This document shows positions 31,979-42,100 of a DNA stretch of 54,942 nt, in pieces. Source of the DNA: Paenibacillus oryzae (GTDB taxonomy: Bacteria; Bacillota; Bacilli; Paenibacillales; Paenibacillaceae); the NCBI RefSeq assembly GCF_001675045.1, contig NZ_LYPA01000060.1, forward strand, positions 922 through 55,863, written 5' to 3'. Numbering within the stretch: the stretch's first letter is position 1; the number at the start of each line of letters is the position of its first letter. The translations under genes and the position numbers were made by a program. The notes beneath the pieces are model-generated. The model saw only the letters and a program-made list of their open reading frames with translations. It ran no database searches and had not been told where the DNA came from.

Positions 31979-33061
31979 ATGACGCGCGCTGCATATGGTC
32001 TGTGTCTCTTTGTTATAGCGATAGTGACATCGGCTTGCGGAGCCATGGAAGCAAGCACTATTGCCACCACGCCCCCTAAAACGGTCAAAGCGATGAGCGT
32101 TCCCGAAAGCGAGCTTGACGACCTGTATCTGGCGGGCGGCTGCTTCTGGGGCGTGGAGGCGTATATGGCCCGTATCAATGGTGTTCAGGATGTAACCTCA
32201 GGTTATGCAAACGGAGAAGGGGAAAACCCCACCTATAAGGATGTTATTCGCGGGGATCGGGGGTTTGCCGAGACGGTACATGTTAAATATGATCCAAAGC
32301 AGGTTTCCCTGGAAAAGCTGCTTGACCATTTTTTCAGAGTGGTTGACCCGACCAGTGTAAACAAACAGGGTAATGACCGAGGCATACAGTACCGGTCGGG
32401 CGTTTATTACACGTCGCCAGAGGATGCAGAAATTATTAAGCAGGCTGTAGCGCAAGAGCAAGAGAAATACGACAAGCCGATTGTTACCGAGGTGCTGCCG
32501 CTACAAAACTATTATCTTGCCGAGGAGTATCATCAGGATTATCTGGAAAAAAATCCGAACGGCTATTGCCACATCGACTTGAGTATTTTGGATGAGCAGG
32601 AGGTTTTTATTGATCCCGCCAACTATCCCCGTCCAACAGATGAGCAATTGAAGGCTCAATTAACGAAGGAGCAATATGCCGTAACGGTTAACAATGATAC
32701 AGAGCATGCGTTCAGCAACGAATATTGGGATAATTACGAGCCAGGGCTATATGTCGACATTACTACAGGAGAGCCGCTATTCAGCAGCCGGGACAAATAC
32801 GACTCCGGCTGCGGCTGGCCCAGCTTTACAAAGCCGATTGTGCCTGAGGTCGTCACCTATAAGGAGGACAAAAGCTTTGGAATGGAGCGCACGGAGGTAA
32901 GAAGCCGGGCAGGCGAAATCCATCTTGGCCATGTGTTTGATGATGGTCCTGCGGATCGCGGCGGAAAACGCTACTGCATCAATAGCGCCTCCATCCGCTT
33001 TGTACCGCTCGACAAGATGGAGGAGGAAAGGTACGGCTATTTGTTGTCAGTAGTGGAATAA
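31979..33061 (+). CDS. msrAB: Lipid-anchored methionine sulfoxide reductase MsrA-MsrB fusion
   Basis: 360 residues. Lipobox VTSAC puts Cys20 at the outer membrane face. MsrA domain (about 48-205): GCFWG with nucleophile Cys55, [17 protein letters not shown] with probable resolving Cys197. MsrB domain (about 225-350): CGWPSF with Cys278, [10 protein letters not shown], and [11 protein letters not shown] with catalytic Cys333. The two CxxC pairs that bind zinc in many MsrB enzymes are absent ([12 protein letters not shown] replaces the second), as in PilB-type MsrB. The fusion repairs both S and R sulfoxide forms outside the cytoplasm. Ends the operon. AAGGAGG at 31963-31969. Confidence 0.95.
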   Translation: MTRAAYGLCLFVIAIVTSACGAMEASTIATTPPKTVKAMSVPESELDDLYLAGGCFWGVEAYMARINGVQDVTSGYANGEGENPTYKDVIRGDRGFAETVHVKYDPKQVSLEKLLDHFFRVVDPTSVNKQGNDRGIQYRSGVYYTSPEDAEIIKQAVAQEQEKYDKPIVTEVLPLQNYYLAEEYHQDYLEKNPNGYCHIDLSILDEQEVFIDPANYPRPTDEQLKAQLTKEQYAVTVNNDTEHAFSNEYWDNYEPGLYVDITTGEPLFSSRDKYDSGCGWPSFTKPIVPEVVTYKEDKSFGMERTEVRSRAGEIHLGHVFDDGPADRGGKRYCINSASIRFVPLDKMEEERYGYLLSVVE

Positions 33062-33071
33062 CGGATAGCGG

Positions 33072-33097
33072 GCACTCCAGGGATGGAGTGCTTTTTT
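33072..33097 (+). terminator. Rho-independent terminator after msrAB
   Basis: GCACTCC (33072-33078) pairs with GGAGTGC (33085-33091) around a six-base loop and is followed by TTTTTT. It ends the operon that begins at 28306. Confidence 0.9.
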
Positions 33098-33207
33098 CCA
33101 TTGCGGGCCGTCGGGGGCGGCAAGTATTCTACCTGAAGGAGCGGCTTGCCGTTAATGGAATTGGATACAAGAGGAGAAATTTCCAAGGAAGAGATGATGA
33201 TACCCTT

Positions 33208-34047
33208 ATGAGAATTATCGATACTTATGATAAAATATTAGAATCATTTCCAAAAAGAGAATTTAATCTGGCGCAGTGGCGAAGCTACATAAATTCGATC
33301 TCAATTGGTTTGTCGCAAAAACTGGAAGACGATGCAAAGCATTATGACCTGGATAACCAGGTAACTCCAGTTATAAATGCTGCACTCAGCAACGCTTCAA
33401 AATTGGAGGAAACCCATGCCTCCTTTATTCAGGCCACGCAACAGCTAAGAGAGAGATTTATAGAAAGATTCAGTTGCGATTTAGAGGTTGATATTATTTT
33501 GTACCTAGGATTATGCAACGGTGCAGGCTGGGCAACTTCTGTTAACGGGAAAAAGACCGTTTTACTCGGAATTGAAAAGATGATTGAGTTGAATTGGTGT
33601 GATCTGCAAAGCGTGTCTTCCCTTATCTATCACGAATTGGGCCATCTATGGCATGAGCAGGTTGGGAATTTCAAGCATTCCACGAATAAGCAAAGCGAAA
33701 AGTCGATTTGGCAGCTGTATCAGGAAGGGGTTGCCATGTATTGCGAGCAATTAATGTGCAATGATTTTTCATTTTATCATCAAAATAAGGAGGGTTGGCT
33801 GGAATGGTGTATTAAAAATAAAGAGGCCCTTCTTCATGAGTTTATGAGAAGAGTTGAGCAGGAGGAAAGCACGCAACCATTTTTTGGCGACTGGTCTCAT
33901 TATCAAGGTTATTCGGATGTAGGCTACTATCTGGGCTGTGAATTGATTAAAAGCCTATTGACTAAATATTCGCTAACCGAAGTTGCGAACTTAAATATCG
34001 GGGTAATAACTAGAGAGTTTAAGAATTATGCGAGGAATGGAGAATGA
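33208..34047 (+). CDS. Zinc metallopeptidase-like protein (HExxH)
   Basis: 279 residues, no signal peptide seen. IYHELGHLWHEQ carries His142-Glu143-x2-His146, and YQEGVAMYCEQL has Glu173 27 residues after His146, the spacing of gluzincin-type zinc peptidases (HExxH plus downstream Glu). The protein is rich in Trp and Tyr in its last third. The frame is open from 33088, but that section crosses the terminator; ATG 33208 with GGAAGAG upstream is used. It could be a peptidase or an inactive relative; substrate unknown. Confidence 0.65.
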   Translation: MRIIDTYDKILESFPKREFNLAQWRSYINSISIGLSQKLEDDAKHYDLDNQVTPVINAALSNASKLEETHASFIQATQQLRERFIERFSCDLEVDIILYLGLCNGAGWATSVNGKKTVLLGIEKMIELNWCDLQSVSSLIYHELGHLWHEQVGNFKHSTNKQSEKSIWQLYQEGVAMYCEQLMCNDFSFYHQNKEGWLEWCIKNKEALLHEFMRRVEQEESTQPFFGDWSHYQGYSDVGYYLGCELIKSLLTKYSLTEVANLNIGVITREFKNYARNGE

Positions 34048-34617
34048 ATGATGAGTGGATTGAAAAACAGAAAGTGGATGATTGGCTGTATTGCCGCAAC
34101 GATTGTGGCGGCTGGTCTGGCCATCACTAGTGTTGCTTTAAATAATCAGGTCAATGAGCTGAAAAAGGAATCCGCTATGCAATTGAATGCCGAATGGTAT
34201 CAGGTTTATCGCTTATCCGAAATCGTGGATAAAAACTATATAAAAGACGACTTTCAAGATCCGGTAAGATACCAGCTGTTTGTTAATCAAACCGCGCATC
34301 ATTTCGCGCAAGCAGCAAAGGCAAACGAGTTAACGGTAAATATGAGAAACCTGCTGACACTTACCTACGACCCCTTGTTCCAGGAATTATCTCTTGAGGA
34401 TGGACCCAAAAACAAAGAAGAGGCCACAAAGCTGCTTACAGCTATGAATGATGATATTATGCTAATCAGTCAAAGCATTGTAGAGATGCAGGATAAGGAA
34501 AAAGAAAAATTGCTGAACCCGAAATCATCAGAATTCAGGAAGTTAAATGATCAAGCTAAAGCTGCCTATGAAAAATATAAAGAGCTAGTGGACAATTATT
34601 TTAAGACAAATCCGTAG
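34048..34617 (+). CDS. Membrane-anchored coiled-coil-like protein
   Basis: 189 residues. One N-terminal membrane helix (about residues 10-30) follows a basic start (MMSGLKNRKW). The rest is all-helical with long charged heptad-like segments (NNQVNELKKESAM, EMQDKEKEKLLNPKSSEFRKLNDQAKAAYEKYKELV), facing outside. It directly follows the metallopeptidase stop, so it is probably co-transcribed. No family recognised. Confidence 0.65.
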   Translation: MMSGLKNRKWMIGCIAATIVAAGLAITSVALNNQVNELKKESAMQLNAEWYQVYRLSEIVDKNYIKDDFQDPVRYQLFVNQTAHHFAQAAKANELTVNMRNLLTLTYDPLFQELSLEDGPKNKEEATKLLTAMNDDIMLISQSIVEMQDKEKEKLLNPKSSEFRKLNDQAKAAYEKYKELVDNYFKTNP

Positions 34618-34669
34618 TCAGTTAAGGGGAGCATACATCGCACATTGAAAGTGAAGGAAGTGAGTTGTA

Positions 34670-34855
34670 ATGAAATCGCCAGGAGGCTCAATATTTCCTT
34701 ATTATTATAAAGGCGGGGAAATCCATTGCCTATCTGGAATGAATCAATGGAGACTCAAAAGAAGAATTAAACAAGCTGGAATTATACAAAACATTTCCTT
34801 TTATGCTGACCCGGAAGATGCCAAAACATGGCTAATAAGTGAAAAGAGAGGCTGA
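34670..34855 (+). CDS. Small hypothetical protein
   Basis: 61 residues with GAAGGAAGTGAG before the ATG and a gene-like position between two plus-strand genes (5 bases before the next start). Contains GGEIHCLSGMNQWRLKRRIKQ, basic in the middle, with a DPEDAKTWL end. No known family. Length and ribosome binding site make it a probable gene. Confidence 0.5.
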   Translation: MKSPGGSIFPYYYKGGEIHCLSGMNQWRLKRRIKQAGIIQNISFYADPEDAKTWLISEKRG

Positions 34856-34860
34856 CAAGG

Positions 34861-35232
34861 ATGAAGCTTACCGGAATCTGTCTAATCACGGATGATGTGC
34901 CAAGTCTGATGACCTTTTACAAAAGCATTTTACAGGTGGAGGCCATTGGCGATGAGGTTGCTGCGCGTCTGCGCGTTGAGGGCGACTTCCATTTGGACAT
35001 TTGCTCCAAGCAAGGAATGGAGAATTTAGCTCCCGGAAGTACGGATGGAATTGGGCATGGCGGTTGTACGATTGAAATTGAAGTTGAAAACGTGGATGAG
35101 GAGTACAGCCGTTTAAAGGAGCTTGATGTAACCCTCATTAAAATGCCCGAAACCTACCCTTGGGGAAGACGGTCATTATGGATTCAAGATCCTGATGGAA
35201 ATATTGTAAACCTGTATACAATTGTAAGCTGA
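34861..35232 (+). CDS. Glyoxalase/VOC superfamily protein
   Basis: 123 residues, one vicinal-oxygen-chelate domain with two beta-alpha-beta modules: ICLITDDVPSLMTFYKSILQ, then GGCTIEIEVENVDEEYSRLKEL, and the C-terminal WGRRSLWIQDPDGNIVNLY, the D-P-D-G-N-x-V block seen in bleomycin-resistance/dioxygenase-like proteins. The metal ligands usual for glyoxalase I are not all present. It may bind or modify a small molecule; no substrate known. Followed by a terminator. Confidence 0.85.
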   Translation: MKLTGICLITDDVPSLMTFYKSILQVEAIGDEVAARLRVEGDFHLDICSKQGMENLAPGSTDGIGHGGCTIEIEVENVDEEYSRLKELDVTLIKMPETYPWGRRSLWIQDPDGNIVNLYTIVS

Positions 35233-35264
35233 GGAAGACCTGTAACCGAATAAACGCGGATCGC

Positions 35265-35320
35265 ACGGCCCATAAGAACGCATCTCCTTTCACGGTGTGC
35301 TTCTTACGGGCCGTTTTTCT
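35265..35320 (+). terminator. Rho-independent terminator after the VOC gene
   Basis: A 14-base stem, 35265-35278 with 35301-35314 (one mismatch), has a long loop and is followed by TTTTTCT. It separates the VOC gene from the hybrid kinase gene. Confidence 0.8.
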
Positions 35321-35385
35321 AGACAAGATTGCACAGTGGCTCTTATACTGTCAAGGTGAGCTTCCCCAGAATGAGGTGCAGTAAT

Positions 35386-38001
35386 ATGCCAATCTTGTAT
35401 TATGTTCAAACGTCTGCAATCGGACTTGGTATTCTCGTCATTATCGGTTTTCATATGCTCCTGAGAAATGTGGACAATTCCGGGCTCAAATTTATTTTCA
35501 ACAGCTTGCTGGTTTCAAATATGCTGCTGCTGCTTCTGGAGATGCTATTGAACCTGCTCAATGGTGCGGACGGGAATGTTGCAGGTGGTTTGCTGCCTGC
35601 TATTGTCTGTATTTTTTATATTCTGAATCCGGTTCCCGAGGCATTGTGGATTTTTTATCTGAATGCCATTATTCGCCGGAATGAGCAAAAAGGAATGAGC
35701 CGGACAACCGCGATTGTTATATGTGTGCCCGTTCTTGCCAACGCGGCATTGTCGCTGGGAAGCTTATTCAAGGGCTATTTATTTTTTGTGGATGAGGGCA
35801 ATGTGTACCATCGCGGGGAGTTATTCATTTTGATGCCGCTGCTGTGCTACATTTATTTGCTGTATTATATCGTCATGATTGTAGTGAAGCGAAAATTTAT
35901 TTCCCGCAAGGAATTTCTGGCGCTGCTGTTTTCGGCATTTCCGCCGCTCTTGGCGGGGCTGCTGCAAAGTCTTTTTTTTGGCGTAAGCCTGCTTTGGATT
36001 GCGCTGGCCTTTTCTCTTCTTATTGTCTATATGAACTTGCAGAGCGAGCAGGTTTTTCGGGAGCTGGTCAGACTGGATTATTTGAAAAACCAGTTTTTGG
36101 CTAATACCTCTCATGAGCTTCGGACGCCGTTAAACGGCATTATCAATTTGACCAATACGGTGCTGGAGCAAAGCAGGGACGGCGTTCAGGAAACTCATCG
36201 AGAGGATTTGCAGATGGTGGTTGACGCTGCAAGGCGGCTGGACAGGCTGGTTAACGACATTTTGGACATATCCGGGATTCAAAGCGGCGGTTTGAAGCTT
36301 CATCGCGGCGTTATTGAGATCAAGCCGATTGTTGAAGCTTCGATACGGATTGTCAGTCAACTGAATAACGGTAAGCAAATTGAGTTTGTTAATCAGGTCC
36401 CGGATTCTTTGCCGCCAGTATGGGCCGATGAGGAGCGGGTTTATCAAATTTTTTATAATCTGATCGGAAATGCGTTGAAGTTTACGGCCAGCGGCTCCAT
36501 TGCGATAGGCGCAGAGGCCATGCAGGAGCAGGTTGAAATTTGGGTAGAGGATACGGGGAAAGGTATTCCCAGGGATCAGCTGGAGGAAGTGTTTAAGCCA
36601 TTTTATCAGAGTGATTCCTCGGAGACGCGGGAGGTTGGAGGAGTTGGCCTTGGTCTGCCGATTACAAAAATGCTCATTGAGCTCCACGGGGGCGCGATTC
36701 GCGTTACATCTGCTGAGGGACAGGGAAGCCGGTTTATCTTTACCTTGCCCGCAGGTTCGGAGGATGTCGTGAAGAGCAAGGTGCAGCCGTTTGAAGCGTC
36801 CTATGGAGAGCTTCAGCTTGAAGCGCCTTTGCTTGCTGGGCTGCCAAGGCTGGCAAACACGGTAAACCCTGCACATCCTGCACATCCTGCAAAACCTACA
36901 AATTCGCCAAGCCGGCCAAACCCTGCAGGCTCAGGCGGCAAGGGGAGACGGAGGAGAGGCTACTCCATTTTGGCCGCTGATGATGATCCCGCTAATTTGA
37001 ATGTGTTGCTCCGCACGCTGGATTACGAGGGTTATGATGTGACCGTTGTTTCCGACGGAGAAGCGGCGCTTGCGGAGCTGGAACGGAATCGGGGCTACGA
37101 TCTTGTTATTCTCGATGTTATGATGCCTAAGCTGTCGGGCTACGAGGTGTTGAAAAGCATTCGCACCTATTTTACGATGCTGGATATGCCCGTTCTGCTG
37201 CTGACTGCCCGGTCCAGACCTGAGGATTTGCAGGTTGGGTTTGAAGCCGGGGCAAATGACTATTTGACCAAGCCGTTTGAAGCTGTTGAGCTGAAGTCGC
37301 GTGTCAAAACACTGGTAGAGATGAAGAAGGCGATCAATGAACGGATATCGGCGGAGCTTTCTTTTTTACAAGCGCAAATCAAGCCCCATTTTCTCTTTAA
37401 TGCCTTAAACGTCATAGCGGCGCTTATTACAAAGGACCCGCCTCGCGCGCGACAGTTATTATGCGATTTGTCCGATTATTTGCGCGGAAGCTTTCAAGTG
37501 GAGGATTATCAAGGCATGATTTCGCTGGAAAACGAATTATTGACGGTGCAAGCCTATGTGGCTATCGAGATGGAGCGTTTTCGGGAGAAGCTGCATGTTG
37601 AGATGGACATCGATAGCGAAATTCGGGGTAATATTGAAATTCCGATGCTGGTTATTCAGCCATTGGTTGAAAATGCGATTCGCCACGGCATTATGAGCAA
37701 GACGAAGCCGGGGACCGTTTCTCTGATCGTGCGCAAAGCTGCGGGCTGCGTCGAGGTTATCGTGCGGGATGACGGGGCAGGGATACCCGGGGAGAAGCTT
37801 GCGCGCCTGCTTGAGGAGCAAACAAAGCTGACAGGGCAAACCGGGCTAACAGATCAAACGTGGCAGTCCGGGCGTTCGGGAATTGGGCTGCGGAATATTC
37901 AGCGAAGGCTGCTGCTGCAATACGGGAAGGGCCTGCATATTCAAAGCGCGCCGGGCGAAGGAACAACGGTCACGCTGGAAATTCCATACGAGGGGGACTA
38001 G
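35386..38001 (+). CDS. Hybrid sensor kinase with two kinase modules and a receiver
   Basis: 871 residues. About seven membrane helices (residues 5-217). HisKA with FLANTSHELRTPLNGI (His243) and HATPase (about 350-460, GVGLGLPI). A Pro/Ala-rich linker containing NPAHPAHPAKP (about 495-525). A receiver domain with LAADDDP, Asp577 in VILDVMMP and TKPF. Finally a LytS-type second kinase with QIKPHFLFNALN (His668) and its own HATPase (NAIRHGI, GSGIGLRNI-like end). It can thus receive a signal, phosphorylate its own receiver and drive a LytS-type output. ATGAGGTG supports ATG 35386 over the upstream ATG. The next gene, 3 bases on, encodes a regulator and is the evident partner. Confidence 0.9.
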   Translation: MPILYYVQTSAIGLGILVIIGFHMLLRNVDNSGLKFIFNSLLVSNMLLLLLEMLLNLLNGADGNVAGGLLPAIVCIFYILNPVPEALWIFYLNAIIRRNEQKGMSRTTAIVICVPVLANAALSLGSLFKGYLFFVDEGNVYHRGELFILMPLLCYIYLLYYIVMIVVKRKFISRKEFLALLFSAFPPLLAGLLQSLFFGVSLLWIALAFSLLIVYMNLQSEQVFRELVRLDYLKNQFLANTSHELRTPLNGIINLTNTVLEQSRDGVQETHREDLQMVVDAARRLDRLVNDILDISGIQSGGLKLHRGVIEIKPIVEASIRIVSQLNNGKQIEFVNQVPDSLPPVWADEERVYQIFYNLIGNALKFTASGSIAIGAEAMQEQVEIWVEDTGKGIPRDQLEEVFKPFYQSDSSETREVGGVGLGLPITKMLIELHGGAIRVTSAEGQGSRFIFTLPAGSEDVVKSKVQPFEASYGELQLEAPLLAGLPRLANTVNPAHPAHPAKPTNSPSRPNPAGSGGKGRRRRGYSILAADDDPANLNVLLRTLDYEGYDVTVVSDGEAALAELERNRGYDLVILDVMMPKLSGYEVLKSIRTYFTMLDMPVLLLTARSRPEDLQVGFEAGANDYLTKPFEAVELKSRVKTLVEMKKAINERISAELSFLQAQIKPHFLFNALNVIAALITKDPPRARQLLCDLSDYLRGSFQVEDYQGMISLENELLTVQAYVAIEMERFREKLHVEMDIDSEIRGNIEIPMLVIQPLVENAIRHGIMSKTKPGTVSLIVRKAAGCVEVIVRDDGAGIPGEKLARLLEEQTKLTGQTGLTDQTWQSGRSGIGLRNIQRRLLLQYGKGLHIQSAPGEGTTVTLEIPYEGD
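36868..36894 (+). repeat. Three 9-base repeats in the kinase linker
   Basis: CCTGCACAT, CCTGCACAT and CCTGCAAAA follow each other and code for the Pro-Ala-His units of the flexible linker between the first HATPase and the receiver. A likely slippage site that changes linker length without loss of frame. Confidence 0.7.
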
Positions 38002-38004
38002 CTC

Positions 38005-38877
38005 ATGCTGCGAGTGCTGTTAATGGATGACGAGCTAACGATATTGGAGGATCTGGAATTAATGCTGGGCAGCGATGATAGAATCCAGATTGTCGGCGCT
38101 TTTCATGATCCCCTGGAGCTGTTAAAAAATTTGCCTGCTTTAAAAGCGGATTGTCTGTTTATGGACATTGAAATGCCGGGTATCAATGGCATTGAATTGG
38201 CGGCACAAATTCAGGCTGCCGGAACGGACATGGAAATTATATTTGTGACGGCATACAACCATTACGCGACACAAGCCTTCGAGGTTCATGCCATGGATTA
38301 TTTGCTCAAGCCGATACGCCCGGAGCGATTGGCCAAGGCGATTGATCGGGTAATCCGGCAGAGGGAGTCCAAGCAGCCCCCCGGCAGGGAGGAGAAGAGC
38401 TGCGTGATTCACAGCTTGGGTACCTTTGAAATCAAGGTCGGGGCAAGCCGGGTCAAATGGACGCGTTCCAAATCCAGGGAGCTGATGGCCTATATGCTTC
38501 AGCACGAAGGGAAGTGGCTGTCCAAGTATAAGCTCTGCGATGAGCAATGGAGAGATTATGAGCCGGAGCGGGCTTTGGCTTATTTGCAAACCTCCATTTA
38601 TTCTCTTCGAAAAAATTTGCGGGAGGCTGGCTGTAACGGGCTGCTCATTGAATATTCGGAGGACAAATACCGGTTACAGGCGGGGGAGGTAGAATGGGAT
38701 ACCCGCAATTTTGAAGCAGCGTATTCGAGGTTTATACAGACTGGCTCCCCGGTAGCAGCACGAGAGGCGCTGGCCTTGTACCGCGGTGAATATTTGGAGG
38801 GAGAGGACTGGCCTTGGTCGGATAACGTCCGGGAGTCATACATATGCAAATATGAACGGATCAAGCAGGTTGTTTAA
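38005..38877 (+). CDS. SARP/BTAD-type response regulator
   Basis: 290 residues. Receiver domain with MDDE, phosphoacceptor Asp54 in LFMDIEMPG and FVTAYNHYATQAFEVHAMDYLLKPI, as in LytR-like receivers. Then a winged helix (SLGTFEIKVGASRVKWTRSKSRELMAYML, with DNA recognition near RALAYLQTSIYSLRKNLREA), and a helical BTAD-like end (DTRNFEAAYSRF, AREALALYRGEYLEGEDW). Such regulators usually activate nearby genes. It is encoded with the hybrid kinase and lies directly upstream of the giant SLH protein gene, which is a reasonable target. Confidence 0.85.
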   Translation: MLRVLLMDDELTILEDLELMLGSDDRIQIVGAFHDPLELLKNLPALKADCLFMDIEMPGINGIELAAQIQAAGTDMEIIFVTAYNHYATQAFEVHAMDYLLKPIRPERLAKAIDRVIRQRESKQPPGREEKSCVIHSLGTFEIKVGASRVKWTRSKSRELMAYMLQHEGKWLSKYKLCDEQWRDYEPERALAYLQTSIYSLRKNLREAGCNGLLIEYSEDKYRLQAGEVEWDTRNFEAAYSRFIQTGSPVAAREALALYRGEYLEGEDWPWSDNVRESYICKYERIKQVV

Positions 38878-38930
38878 CAAGGGCGTGTCTGAATACTCCG
38901 AGGGGAACGTTCTAGAATCGGGAACGATAA

Positions 38931-38966
38931 GGAAGTCTTGCGAACTATGCGAGATTTCCTTTTTTT
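38931..38966 (+). terminator. Rho-independent terminator after the SARP regulator
   Basis: A 12-base stem with two G-U-type pairs, 38931-38942 with 38948-38959, then a run of seven T. It ends the kinase-regulator transcript. The remaining bases to 39149 hold no convincing gene or clear promoter. Confidence 0.75.
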
Positions 38967-39149
38967 ATGTCGATTTTTGAGAGTGTTTTGCTAGAGGCGT
39001 TTCGTATGATGGAGAGTAGAGAAGGGGATCTGGACAAGGCGACTGCCCGCGTTGGAGGAAAGCGGCTTCAGCGGGGAGGCGACTGCGCAAGCAGTTGCAG
39101 CCATGTATGCCGTATCTCGAACTACATAAGGATGGAAGGATGAAGCTAG

Positions 39150-42100
39150 ATGAAAAAAAGGCGTTTTAACCGTGTTCTGGCGCTGATGCTGTCTATTATG
39201 ATGATCTACGGTCCTCTGAGCGGAGCGATTGGCACAGCGGCTGCGCAGCCTGGCAGCGATGTTGCGGAGAACACCTCCACCGGGGCGGTCTATAGTGATG
39301 TTGCATCGGCATTGGATGCTGCAGCGAATGGCGAGACGATAAGGTTGATCTCGAACGCAACGTTAGCAAACGCAATTGTCTACAATCGCAACAATGTGGG
39401 CGTTACGCTTGATTTAAATGGATACAGCATTATCCGAACTGTCTCCGGCGGCGGTGAAACAGGTGCAGACGGAGCCGTTTATGTCTCTGACGGTCTATTA
39501 ACAATCTGCGACACCTCGGCCTCCGAAAGTGGCTATATCGAATATATAAATTCAGGAGGCCTTGGAGGGAGCGGGCTTAACATCGGAGCGAGCGGCTCGG
39601 TAAAGCTGCTGTCCGGCGGCATCCTGGGTACGGGGCAAAGTGTATTTGCACATGACGCGGGCGGCCGTTTCGAGATGAGCGGCGGCGTGGTGTACGGCAG
39701 CGGAGATCATCCTGGCTCTGAAGCGATAGCAGCCGTCTCTGGCGCATACGTCACGATTGCCGGCGGTTTTGTCGGAACCAAGCATGCAGGCGCTGCCATG
39801 ATCTGGAGCGGCGCTACGCTTGATCCCTCCTTCTGGAGCATAACGGGAGGATACTTTACTTCCAGCTACTATAATGATGGCCCGCAGAGGGAAATTGCAG
39901 GTTTTGTAACGCAGGGACAAGTAACCGAGCTGGATACGACACGGACCCATGCTATATCGGGAGAGACCGAATACAGATACCATTTGACGATTCCGCGCAG
40001 CATTACGTTTGACGGAAACGGCGGCGTCAGTCCGGTTGCCATGCTTACAACGGATGCTTTTGGCAAGCTGGCATCGCTGCCCGCTAATGCAACCAAAAGC
40101 GGCTTGGACTTTGCAGGCTGGTTTACGGCGGCAACAGGGGGCACGCAAATTACGGCGAATTATATTTTTGACCGGGATACGACGGTTTACGCGCAATACA
40201 CTGGACCGGCTGTTATTCCCGACCCTCCAGCACTGACGGCTGTTGGCGACGATGCCAATAATATGGTGAGGCTGAACTGGACCTCCTCGCTGGCCGGTCA
40301 GGAATACTACATGGTGTACCAAAAGGACAGCGGAGGGGATGGATTGGATGAATATCAGTCGATTCCGCTGAAGACGGATATCAAGGTGTTGAATATCTAT
40401 CCCGATATTTCAGGCTCCGACGGAGCAAAGGATTGGATGCAGGCCATCATGGCCAGCGCTCCGGATGGCTATGCCATGGCTGTGGACAAGGTTGCGATCA
40501 GCGATTTCAACGGCAGCGATTCATCCACAAATTATGCTCATTATTTGACGAAGGACAGCAATGGCGCTTACGCCTATGATGTGCTGTATTTTGGCGCGTG
40601 GGATGTGAACTACGGCCGCGATATGTCAGCGGATGCTTACGCTGCTGTAGAAAGCTTTATTCAATATGGCGGAGGCGTACTGGTCGGGCATGATACGGCA
40701 AGCTTTAATCATGTCAACTTTATTGATTTGGCAAAAACCTATTTGAATATGGATGTGAAGTTTCAGGAGCATCAAGGTAATCCCAGCTTTCCTCCGTTTG
40801 GAAGCAGCCGGGTAGAGATCCAAAGACGGGGTTTCCCGATGAACTACCCGTTTGCGCTTGGCAATGTTGGTGATGTGCTATACACGCCGGTATCCCATAG
40901 CTATTACCAATTTGCCAAAGGCGATGTTTGGTTCAAATACAACAATCTGGAATGGGGTCCAGGCCCGGAAATCAACAGTTACATGGGGGAAAAAGGAACC
41001 ACTAACTTCTACCTGACGACATGGAACAATACGGCTATGATTCAGACCGGCCACAGTAACGGGATGGCGACTGTAGACGAGCAAAAAATATTGGCCAATA
41101 CGTTTTTTTATCTGGCCCAGACGTCAACTGCAAACAGCTTTAATGATCGCATGTCGCAGGATGTTGCAGCGCCAAATGCAGTGAGCGGCACAATTACGGT
41201 GGCTCCTGGAAGTGCCGTTGGCAAGCAACAGCTTGGCTGGAATGCCGCTACAGACAATGGAAGCTCTTATGCATATTATTTGAAAGCAATATCCTTTACC
41301 GATGGCAGCAGCCGCCAATCGGCGGAAGCGACTGCTACAGTCACGACCGGAATCAAGGGATACGCTGTAACCGTGGATACCAATGCCGCCGGTTCCGACC
41401 CGGGCAAAACGGTAACTACAACAACAGCGGCCGTCGAAACAAATCATTTGCAGGCGGGCATCACTTATTACGCGCATATCAGGGCAATTGACAATGCGGA
41501 TAATGCATCGGAGATTGTTACTATTGCATTCACAATTGAAGCAGGCGGGCTGACGGTTACATCGCTTGATCCTAGCGGCAAGGCGAATGATGGAAAAACG
41601 AAGGTATCCGTTCTAGAAGAGCTAGGACAAGGAAACAAGTGGGTGTATTTGAATGTAAACAGCGGCACTGTAGCGGTTCCTGCCATTGGCGGAGAGCTTG
41701 AAGGGTATACGGATTTACCTGCAAACGGTCTGATTGCCGCAGCCGATGGGGATAAGATTGCTGTTGCGGAAGTGGATGCTGATGGCAAGGTGGTCCGGTT
41801 TGGCCAGACCGTAGCGGTTGTCGCCCCTTCTGCAAATGAGCTTTCCGTATTTTCCGTAGATCCTTCCGGATCGGAAAACAACGGAAAAACCCGGATGGTA
41901 GCCGGTGCAGGCACAGGTAATAATCTGGTCTATTTCAACTTTGGACAAGGCGAGGTTGCAGAACCGGCCCAAGGCCAGACGTTGAGCGATTATAAGGCTT
42001 TGCCGGCAAGCGGAATCATCCAGGCGGCAAAAGGAGACCGAATTGGAATTGCAGAGCTGAGTCCCGATGGCAAAGTGCTGCGCTTCGGCTCGGCAAAGGC

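Noticed and set aside
39007..39149. Short frames before the SLH protein, including an Ala-rich stretch ending at a TAA near 39129
   Set aside because: Possibly a decayed gene end, but too short and without a recognised family or start to be claimed.
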